From an uncultured Frankineae bacterium (lineage in GTDB: Bacteria; Actinomycetota; Actinomycetes; Mycobacteriales; SCTD01): a stretch of DNA of 5,088 nt. Under the pieces are notes generated by a model. That model was not told the DNA's origin and ran no database searches. It saw only the letters and a list, made by a program, of their open reading frames with translations. The stretch is taken from contig CADCUE010000067.1 in assembly GCA_902805805.1 (NCBI GenBank), positions 1 to 5,088 of the forward strand, given 5' to 3'. Shown here piece after piece: positions 1-5,088 of the stretch; within the stretch, counting starts at the first letter, position 1, and every line of letters begins with the position of its first letter. A program made the translations under genes and the position numbers.

Positions 1-530
1 CCGACCACCTGGCCGGTCCGGGTGAGCGCCGCCGCACCGGTGGCGTGGGCGATGCCGAAGTCGGTCACGCTGAGCCGGCCGTCATGACGCACCAGCAGGT
101 TGCCGGGCTTGACGTCGCGGTGGACCACACCGCCGTCGTGCGCCGCCTGCAGCGCCGAGGCGGTCTGCTCCACGACGTCGAGGCAGCGGTCGACCGGCAG
201 GCGCCCCTCCGCACGCAGGACGTCCGACAGCGGCTGCCCGTCGACGAGCTCCATGACGAGCCACGCCCCGTCGTCGTCCTCCGCGAAGTCGAAGACCGCA
301 GCGATGCCCGGGTGGCGCAGGCCGCCGGCGTGGCGGGCCTCCGCCCGGAAGCGCGCCCGCACGTCGTCGTCGTCGGCGAGCTCGGGCCGCAGCAGCTTGA
401 CCGCGACCTCCCGGTCGAGGCGCTCGTCGTGGGCGCGCCACACCTCGCCGTTGCCCCCCGACCCGAGACGGGTGACCAACCGGTAGCGGCCGGCGAGCAG
501 GCCGTCGACGACGCCTGCCGGCGGGCTCAT
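1..530 (-). CDS. pknA: Ser/Thr protein kinase, PknA-type, N-terminal part (cut by window edge)
   Basis: This is the N-terminal 176 residues of a eukaryotic-like (Hanks-type) Ser/Thr kinase, which transfers phosphate from ATP to Ser/Thr of growth and division proteins at the inner face of the membrane. The frame is open from ATG at 530 to the left edge with no stop. Visible in order: glycine-rich loop GSGGNGEV (23-30), VAVK with ATP-binding Lys45, helix-C Glu64 in FRAEAR, hinge MELV (93-96), catalytic loop HRDVKPGN (Asp139, Lys141, Asn144), DFG (157-159), and the start of the activation loop with Thr170 and Thr172 in LTRTGQVV. The rest of the catalytic domain, any transmembrane segment and any extracellular domain lie outside the window. 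The ATG overlaps the pbpA stop (ATGA). The name rests on position: pknA directly follows pbpA in mycobacteria, with pknB next. A PknB-type kinase cannot be excluded without the C-terminus. Asn27 is unusual where Met is commonest. Confidence 0.93.
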   Translation of the reverse strand, partial: MSPPAGVVDGLLAGRYRLVTRLGSGGNGEVWRAHDERLDREVAVKLLRPELADDDDVRARFRAEARHAGGLRHPGIAAVFDFAEDDDGAWLVMELVDGQPLSDVLRAEGRLPVDRCLDVVEQTASALQAAHDGGVVHRDVKPGNLLVRHDGRLSVTDFGIAHATGAAALTRTGQVV

Positions 531-1996
531 CGCCGGAGCACCGCGCTCATGACACGTCGTGCGACCGGCGCGGAGACCGCGCCGCCCGTGGCCTCGGAGC
601 CGACGCTGCCACCGTCCTCGACGACGACGGCGACGGCGACCTGCGGGTCGTCGGCAGGGGCGAAGCCGATGAACCACGCGTGCGGCGGCCGGCCCTGCGC
701 GTGCTGGGCGGTGCCGGTCTTGCCGGCGACCCGGACGCCGTCGATCTGCGCACGCACACCGCTGCCGTCGCTCACCACGAGCTCCATCATCTCGGTGAGC
801 TGCTCGGCGACGTCCTCGTCGACCGCCCGCTCGAGCACGCGCGGATCGGCCTGGTCGAGGCGCGACAGGTCGGGGGCCTGCACCTCCCGCACGAGGTAGG
901 GCTCCATGACCTCGCCGCCGTTGGCGACACCGGCTGCCACCATGGCCATCTGGAGCGGTGTGGCACGGACGTCGAACTGCCCGATGGCGGACTGCGCCGT
1001 CTGCGGCTCGTTCGGGTCCTCGGGGAAGACGCTGGTCGCGACCGACGTCGGCACCGACAGGGAGTCGTCCCCGAACCCGAACGCCTCGGCCTGCTCGCGC
1101 AGGCGCTCCGCCCCGAGGCTGAGGCCGAGCGAGCCGAACGAGGTGTTGCACGAGATGCGGAGCGCCTCGCCGAGCGTGATGGACTCCGCGCCGCAGCTGC
1201 TGCCGCCGAAGTTGCGCAGCCGGGCCGTCGTCTGCGGCAGGTCGAGCTCGCGGGGCGACGGGATCTGCGTCTCGGGCGTGACGTCGCCGGACGACAGCGC
1301 GGCGGCGGCGGTGACGACCTTGAACGTCGAGCCGGGCGGGTAGGTGCGGCTGATCGTCCTGTTGAGCAGCGGGTCCGCCGTGTCCTCGCTGAGATCGGCG
1401 TAGTAGGCGCGGATGTCGGCCGGGTCGAAGGAGGACAGCCGGGCCGGGTCGAAGGACGGCTTGCTGACCATGGCCAGCACGGCGCCGGTCCGCGGGTCGA
1501 GGGCGACGACGGCACCGCGGTTGTCGCCGAGCGCGTCGTACGCCGCCTCCTGCGCCTCGGCGTCGAGCGTCGTGATGATGTTGCCGCCCTCGGGCTCCCG
1601 GCCGGTGATCGTGTCGGAGAGCCGGCGCACGAAGAACCGGTCGTCCTCGCCGGAGAGCACCTCGTCCTGGCTGCGCTCGAGCCCCGTGCGGCCGTAGACG
1701 AGGGAGAAGTAGCCCGTCGCGTGGGCGTACGTCCGCTCGCCCGGGTACTGCCGCAGCCACGTGAGCGGCCCGTCCGTGCGCGTCGACTCGGCGACTGCCG
1801 TGCGCCCGCTGCCGTCGGGCTGCACGACGGCGATCGCGCCGCGCTCGCGCTCGTAGGTGCGCAGCAGGACACGGCTGTTGCGGGGGTCGTCGCGGTAGGC
1901 GTCGGCCTTGACGACCTGCACCCAGTTGGCGTTCAGCATGAGCAGCCCGAACAGGACCATGCAGGCGACGGCCACGCGCCGCAGCGGGCGGTTCAC
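527..1996 (-). CDS. pbpA: Class B penicillin-binding protein A (peptidoglycan transpeptidase)
   Basis: A complete 489-residue D,D-transpeptidase that cross-links peptidoglycan stem peptides outside the membrane. It has a short basic N-terminus (NRPLRR), one membrane anchor at about residues 8-29, a short N-terminal domain to about residue 150, and a transpeptidase domain to the end. All three penicillin-binding motifs are present: SxxK as S223-T-F-K226 after YPPG, SxN as S282-C-N284, and KTG as K426-T-G428 followed by TAQ. The length and small N-terminal domain fit actinobacterial PbpA rather than the larger FtsI/PbpB. Cys268 and Cys283 flank the SxN motif and could pair (inference). The GTG start at 1996 is supported by its overlap with the rodA stop, by a strong Shine-Dalgarno just upstream, and by the anchor following directly. 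It is expected to act with the SEDS polymerase encoded just upstream; the kinase downstream may regulate it. Residues 181-193 contain a small repeated SFDPA. Confidence 0.97.
   Translation of the reverse strand: MNRPLRRVAVACMVLFGLLMLNANWVQVVKADAYRDDPRNSRVLLRTYERERGAIAVVQPDGSGRTAVAESTRTDGPLTWLRQYPGERTYAHATGYFSLVYGRTGLERSQDEVLSGEDDRFFVRRLSDTITGREPEGGNIITTLDAEAQEAAYDALGDNRGAVVALDPRTGAVLAMVSKPSFDPARLSSFDPADIRAYYADLSEDTADPLLNRTISRTYPPGSTFKVVTAAAALSSGDVTPETQIPSPRELDLPQTTARLRNFGGSSCGAESITLGEALRISCNTSFGSLGLSLGAERLREQAEAFGFGDDSLSVPTSVATSVFPEDPNEPQTAQSAIGQFDVRATPLQMAMVAAGVANGGEVMEPYLVREVQAPDLSRLDQADPRVLERAVDEDVAEQLTEMMELVVSDGSGVRAQIDGVRVAGKTGTAQHAQGRPPHAWFIGFAPADDPQVAVAVVVEDGGSVGSEATGGAVSAPVARRVMSAVLRR
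1418..1456. repeat. Short in-frame direct repeat inside pbpA
   Basis: The same 15 bases, ggccgggtcgaagga on the plus strand, occur at 1418-1432 and 1442-1456. The period is 24 bases, exactly eight codons. It encodes the repeated pentapeptide SFDPA at PbpA residues 181-185 and 189-193. The two copies are identical, including wobble bases. Confidence 0.8.
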
Positions 1997-3468
1997 GAGT
2001 CCTCCCCGTCCCGAGGCGTTCCCGGCTGCGGAGACGGCCGGGGCGGGCGCCGGACGACCTGCGTCTGCGCGGAGGCCAGCGCGGCGCGGGCGACGTCGGG
2101 GGTGACCGGTGAGGCCACGGGGCGCCGCGCTGCGTCGCTGATGCGCAGCAGGACGGCGACGAGCGCCCAGTTGGCGACGATGGAGGACCCGCCGTACGAC
2201 AGCCACGGCAGCGTGACACCGGTGAGCGGGATGAGACCGGTGACGCCGCCGACGATGACGAACACCTGCAGGCACAGCGAGAAGGACAGGCCGGCCGCGA
2301 GCAGCTTGCCGAAGGAGTCGCGCACCGCCAGGGCCGTCCGCAGGCCGCGCTCGACGACCAGGCCGAAGACGAGCAGGACGGCCATGACGCCGACGAGTCC
2401 GAGCTCCTCGCCGATCGCGGCCATGATGAAGTCGGTGCTGGCGTACGGCACGGAGCTCGGCCGGCCCTCGCCGAGCCCGGTGCCGGTGAGACCGCCTGTG
2501 CCGAAGCCGAACAGCGATTGCACGAGTTGGAAGCCCGCGCCGTCGGGGTCCTCGAACGGGTCGAGCCAGATGGCGACGCGCCGCTGCACGTGACCGAAGA
2601 TGGAGTGCGCGACGTAGGCACCCCCGAGGAACAGCGCGACGCCGATGAGCAGCCAGCTGGTGCGCTCGGTGGCGATGTAGAGCATGACGACGAACAGCGC
2701 GAAGAACAGCAGCGAGCTGCCGAGGTCGCGCCCCCGGACGAGCACCGCGAGGCTCGCCGCCCACGCCACGAGGACGGGTCCGAGGTCGCGGGCGCGCGGG
2801 AGGTCGAGCCCGAGGACGCGCCGACCGGCGAGCGACAGCACGTCCCGCTTGGCGACCAGGTAGCCGGCGAAGAACAGGACCAGCAGCAGCTTGGCGACCT
2901 CGCTGGGCTGGAAGGTGAAGGGGCCGACGCGGATCCACAGGCGGGCGCCGTTGATGGTGCGCCCGAGCAGCGGCAGCGCGGGCAGGAGCAGCAGGACCAG
3001 GCCGGTGACGGCCGCGGTGTAGGTGTAGCGCTGGAGCAGCGTGTGGTCGCGCACGACGAGCAGGAGCACGACGAAGGCCGCGACGCCGACCGCCGTCCAG
3101 ATCAGCTGCCGCGGCGCCTCTCCCGAGGGGACGCTGCGCCCGAGCTGCACGGCGCGCTCGGCGGCGGCGAAGTCGAGCCGGCGGATGACGACCAGGCCGA
3201 GGCCGTTGAGCAGGGCCACGCACGGCAGGATCAGCGGGTCGGCGTGGGGTGCGGCCACGCGCACCACCAGGTGGGCGACGAGGAACAGCCCGCCGAGCCC
3301 GAGCCCGTAGCCGAGGGTGCCGGACGGGACGCGTCCGTCGATGGCCAGACCGACTGCTGTGTAGGCGAGGACGGCGATGAGGACCGCGAAGGCCGTCAGC
3401 ACCAGCTCGGTGCCGCGGCGGCCGGACGCTCCAGCCGGTGCCGCCACGGCCGCGGTGTCCTCGCTCAC
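1993..3468 (-). CDS. rodA: SEDS-family peptidoglycan glycosyltransferase RodA
   Basis: A complete 491-residue polytopic membrane protein of the RodA/FtsW/SpoVE (SEDS) family, which polymerises glycan strands from lipid II. By hydropathy I count about twelve membrane segments: near 21-43, 50-72, 78-96, 120-139, 150-167, 190-206, 229-245, 250-267, 271-288, 348-370, 387-411 and 421-443. That is two more at the N-terminus than the ten of E. coli RodA. Family signatures are INGARLWIRVGPFTFQPSE (172-190), the extracellular loop WLDPFEDPDGAGF (301-313) where the catalytic Asp of SEDS enzymes lies, TDFIMAAIGEELG (345-357), and PWLSYGGSS (421-429). A cytosolic tail of about 47 residues, rich in Pro, Ser and Thr, follows the last segment. 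GTG at 3468 is chosen because it overlaps the pstP stop (GTGA) and the short hydrophilic lead puts the first membrane segment near residue 21; the frame is open further upstream, to 4251, but only as antisense-like arginine-rich sequence inside pstP. It probably pairs with PbpA. Confidence 0.96.
   Translation of the reverse strand: MSEDTAAVAAPAGASGRRGTELVLTAFAVLIAVLAYTAVGLAIDGRVPSGTLGYGLGLGGLFLVAHLVVRVAAPHADPLILPCVALLNGLGLVVIRRLDFAAAERAVQLGRSVPSGEAPRQLIWTAVGVAAFVVLLLVVRDHTLLQRYTYTAAVTGLVLLLLPALPLLGRTINGARLWIRVGPFTFQPSEVAKLLLVLFFAGYLVAKRDVLSLAGRRVLGLDLPRARDLGPVLVAWAASLAVLVRGRDLGSSLLFFALFVVMLYIATERTSWLLIGVALFLGGAYVAHSIFGHVQRRVAIWLDPFEDPDGAGFQLVQSLFGFGTGGLTGTGLGEGRPSSVPYASTDFIMAAIGEELGLVGVMAVLLVFGLVVERGLRTALAVRDSFGKLLAAGLSFSLCLQVFVIVGGVTGLIPLTGVTLPWLSYGGSSIVANWALVAVLLRISDAARRPVASPVTPDVARAALASAQTQVVRRPPRPSPQPGTPRDGEDS
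2001..2007 (-). promoter_or_regulatory. Shine-Dalgarno sequence of pbpA
   Basis: GGGGAGG on the minus strand ends four bases before the GTG start of pbpA at 1996. It lies inside the last codons of rodA. It is the only strong Shine-Dalgarno match at any of the four gene junctions; rodA, pstP and pknA have only weak purine stretches. The spacing is somewhat short but usable. It supports the chosen GTG and suggests that pbpA can be initiated independently as well as by coupling to rodA. Confidence 0.7.
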
Positions 3469-4808
3469 GAGGCGCCTGCCGGGCACAGCGGCGCCAGGGC
3501 GTTGGGCACGGGCGCCTCGCCGGGGGCCGGCGAGGCCGTGGCTCCGGGTGCGGGGGTGCCGCTGGGAGCGGGTGTCGGGAGCGTCGACGGGACCTCGTCG
3601 GCCGGCGTGCACTCGGGGTTGTCGTCCTCGAGCCGCGCCACGATGGCCTCGGCGTCGCGGCGGTCGGCCGCCACGATGCCGCGCTGCACGCGCGAGAGCG
3701 CGAGCCGGTCGAGGCGCTCGGTCGTCAGCTCGGTCCGCTCGGACACCTCGGAGAAGTGCAGGCCGGCGACGGAGCCGCTCACACCCCGGAAGATCGCGAC
3801 CTCCTGCCCGTCGACGCCGACGTAGTACTGCGAACGGACGTAGGCCCAGCCGCCGACGGCGGCGGCGACGACCAGGCCCAGGACCAGCAGGCCGACGAGC
3901 ATCGTGCGGGTGCGGTCGGGCCGGGACCCCGTCTGCGGCTCGGCCGCAGGGCGGGGGAGCGGCGTGACGTCGCGCCCCTCGGCGGTGCGGGCCCGGGCAG
4001 CGGAGGTCTCGCTGATGCCGGCCGGCGGCGCCTGCGGACGGTCGGCGGCGGCTCCGGCGACGACGGCGGGCGACGGCCGGACGCCCTGCGCGTCGACGAC
4101 GTCGGCGACGACGACGGTGACGTTGTCGGGACCGCCGCCGCGCAGCGCCAGCTGGACCAGCCGGTCGCAGGCCGCCTGCGGGTCGGCGATCTCGAGCGCC
4201 TCCTGCAGCGTCTCGAGGCGCCCGACGGGGCCGGTCAGGCCGTCCGTGCACAGCAGGTAGCGGTCACCGGACCGGACCTCGCGGACGGACAGGTCGGGCT
4301 CGATGCCGCCGCGCCCGTCGAGAGCCCGCGTGATCAGCGAGCGCTGCGGGTGGCTGCTCGCCTCCTCCTCGCTGATCCGTCCGTCGTCGACGAGCGCCTG
4401 CACGAGCGTGTGGTCGTGGGTGATCTGGGTCAGGACGCCGTCGCGCAGCAGGTAGGCGCGCGAGTCACCGATGTGGAGCATGCCGAGCCGGCTGCCGGCG
4501 AACAGGAACGCCGTGAGCGTCGTCCCCATGCCGTCGAGCGCCTGGTCGCCGTGCACCAGGTCGCGCAGGTGGTCGTTGGCGGCGGCCGCGCGGTCGCGCA
4601 GGACGTCGAGCAGGTCGCTGCCGGGGACGTCCTCGTCGAGCGGCGCGAGGGCGGCGATCGCCACGGCGGAGGCGACCTCGCCTGCGGCGTGCCCGCCCAT
4701 GCCGTCGGCCACGGCGAGCACCCGCGGACCCGCGTAGACGGAGTCCTCGTTGCCCTCGCGCAGCAGGCCCGTGTGGGAGCGGGCCGCGAAGCGCAGTGCC
4801 AGGGTCAC
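3465..4808 (-). CDS. pstP: Membrane-anchored PP2C-type Ser/Thr phosphatase PstP
   Basis: A complete 447-residue metal-dependent protein phosphatase (PPM/PP2C family) that dephosphorylates substrates of the operon's Ser/Thr kinases, and the kinases themselves. The cytosolic catalytic domain spans about residues 3-238: REGNED (17-22), metal-binding DGMGGH (35-40), GMGTT (93-97), HIGDSRAY with Asp115 (112-119), CTDG with Asp189 (187-190), and GGGPDNVTVVV with Asp228 and Asn229 (224-234). A low-complexity linker of about 65 residues leads to one membrane segment at about 303-323, then an extracytoplasmic part of about 124 residues ending in a Pro/Ala/Thr-rich tail. That outer part is shorter than the roughly 190 residues I recall for the 514-residue mycobacterial protein. 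Cys400 and Cys442 lie outside the membrane and could pair. The GTG start overlaps the fhaB stop (GTGA), and the protein begins TLALRFAARS, as expected for the family. Gly193 replaces the Asp often found in DGL(S/W)D. Confidence 0.97.
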   Translation of the reverse strand: MTLALRFAARSHTGLLREGNEDSVYAGPRVLAVADGMGGHAAGEVASAVAIAALAPLDEDVPGSDLLDVLRDRAAAANDHLRDLVHGDQALDGMGTTLTAFLFAGSRLGMLHIGDSRAYLLRDGVLTQITHDHTLVQALVDDGRISEEEASSHPQRSLITRALDGRGGIEPDLSVREVRSGDRYLLCTDGLTGPVGRLETLQEALEIADPQAACDRLVQLALRGGGPDNVTVVVADVVDAQGVRPSPAVVAGAAADRPQAPPAGISETSAARARTAEGRDVTPLPRPAAEPQTGSRPDRTRTMLVGLLVLGLVVAAAVGGWAYVRSQYYVGVDGQEVAIFRGVSGSVAGLHFSEVSERTELTTERLDRLALSRVQRGIVAADRRDAEAIVARLEDDNPECTPADEVPSTLPTPAPSGTPAPGATASPAPGEAPVPNALAPLCPAGAS

Positions 4809-5065
4809 CGGCGCAGCTCGAGCACGGTCTTGCCGACGCGGATCGGCTGCCCGAGCGGGACCGGCGTCGGCCGGACGACCTTCGCGGCACCGAGGTAGGT
4901 GCCGTTCGTCGACCCGAGGTCCTCGACGAGCCAGGCGCCGTCGCCCGGCACCAGGCGGGCGTGCCGGGTGCTCGCGTAGTCGTCGGTCAGGACGAGCGTC
5001 GAGTCGTCGGCGCGGCCGAGCGTGACGGGATCGTCGCCGAGCCCGATCGTGGTGCCCGCGAGGGC
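4805..5065 (-). CDS. fhaB: FHA-domain protein FhaB (FipA), C-terminal part
   Basis: The last 86 residues of a small forkhead-associated protein that binds phosphothreonine. The FHA signature is complete: GRADDSTLVLTDDYASTRHA (17-36 of the fragment, with phosphothreonine-contacting Arg and Ser), then GSTNGTY (51-57), ending VGKTVLELRR. The GRADDS to RHARL block looks essentially identical to M. tuberculosis FhaB, which has about 155 residues with an N-terminal membrane segment, so roughly the first 70 residues are missing here. They are missing because the genomic sequence ends at 5065. The frame does continue to a GTG at 5080, but those five codons (MLFRS) are adapter sequence, so that start is false. 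The stop TGA overlaps the pstP GTG by four bases. In mycobacteria FhaB is a target of the operon's kinases and links them to division and wall synthesis. Confidence 0.95.
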   Translation of the reverse strand, partial: ALAGTTIGLGDDPVTLGRADDSTLVLTDDYASTRHARLVPGDGAWLVEDLGSTNGTYLGAAKVVRPTPVPLGQPIRVGKTVLELRR

Positions 5066-5088
5066 AGATCGGAAGAGCACACGTCTGA
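5066..5088 (+). other. Illumina TruSeq adapter read-through (artefact)
   Basis: The last 23 bases begin AGATCGGAAGAGC and continue CACACGTCTGA. This is the standard TruSeq read-1 3' adapter from its first base, in the orientation expected when a read runs off a short insert. It is not genomic. The junction at 5065/5066 falls between two FhaB codons by chance, so a gene caller sees an open frame that starts in the adapter. Confidence 0.97.

Noticed and set aside
680..2593. A 637-residue plus-strand frame opposite pbpA and rodA
   Set aside because: Its composition (Arg, Gly, Ala, Val, Asp) is typical of antisense shadow in GC-rich DNA. It shows no family motifs, while the opposite strand carries well-conserved enzymes.
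527..3223. An 898-residue minus-strand frame that would fuse a long N-terminal extension to PbpA
   Set aside because: Only the last 489 residues, from GTG 1996, look like a protein family. The upstream part is Arg/Ala/Pro-rich frame shadow of rodA, a usual effect of very high GC, and pbpA has a clear Shine-Dalgarno and start at 1996.
3540..3610. Low-complexity Pro/Ala/Thr/Gly coding stretch in pstP, considered as a frameshift or repeat artefact
   Set aside because: The frame stays open to a stop that overlaps the rodA start exactly, and Pro/Thr-rich tails are known for PstP proteins, so it is most simply a normal disordered outer tail.
1993..4251. A 752-residue minus-strand frame extending RodA upstream through pstP
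   Set aside because: The extra 261 residues are low-complexity Arg/Ala/Gly sequence from the wrong frame of pstP. RodA homology begins after GTG 3468, which overlaps the pstP stop.
2518..4898. Long plus-strand frames (435 and 486 residues) opposite rodA and pstP
   Set aside because: These are antisense shadows rich in Glu, Asp, Arg, Gly and Ala with no recognisable domain. Genuine genes on the minus strand fully explain the region.
1..5065. Search for a novel defence, mobile or RNA system hidden in the window
   Set aside because: The five coding regions tile the sequence with overlaps and leave no free DNA. I saw no array-like repeats, tRNA-like folds, transposase motifs or terminator hairpins, and the operon is a well-known one.

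Overview
This is a very GC-rich stretch of an actinobacterial chromosome. All five genes are read from the minus strand, and wobble positions are almost all G or C. The gene order, read along the minus strand from the right edge, is fhaB (partial) - pstP - rodA - pbpA - pknA (partial). This matches the conserved cell-wall growth and Ser/Thr phosphorylation operon that lies close to oriC in Mycobacterium tuberculosis (fhaB-pstP-rodA-pbpA-pknA-pknB) and in most other actinobacteria. The proteins resemble the mycobacterial ones closely in their motif blocks, but I cannot place the organism below the level of class Actinomycetes.

Layout: 5066-5088 is sequencing adapter, not genome. 5065-4805 is the C-terminal FHA domain of FhaB. 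4808-3465 is the membrane PP2C phosphatase PstP. 3468-1993 is the SEDS glycosyltransferase RodA. 1996-527 is the class B transpeptidase PbpA. 530-1 is the N-terminal two thirds of a Ser/Thr kinase domain, PknA by position, cut off in its activation loop by the window edge. This kinase reading frame has no stop before the window edge and is easily missed. There is no intergenic DNA: every junction is a 4-base stop/start overlap (GTGA three times, ATGA once). I see no promoter, terminator, RNA gene, mobile element or CRISPR array.

How the genes work together: RodA polymerises glycan strands from lipid II and PbpA cross-links them, forming a SEDS-bPBP pair. PknA phosphorylates division and wall-synthesis proteins, PstP removes the phosphates, and FhaB reads phosphothreonine through its FHA domain. 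The overlaps suggest translational coupling that keeps these products in proportion.

I did not find a new biological system here. The most useful points for a reader are the adapter at the right end, which creates a false FhaB start; the unlisted partial kinase; the uninterrupted overlap architecture; and a few residue-level oddities (a changed Asp in PstP, an Asn in the kinase glycine loop, a small in-frame duplication in PbpA).
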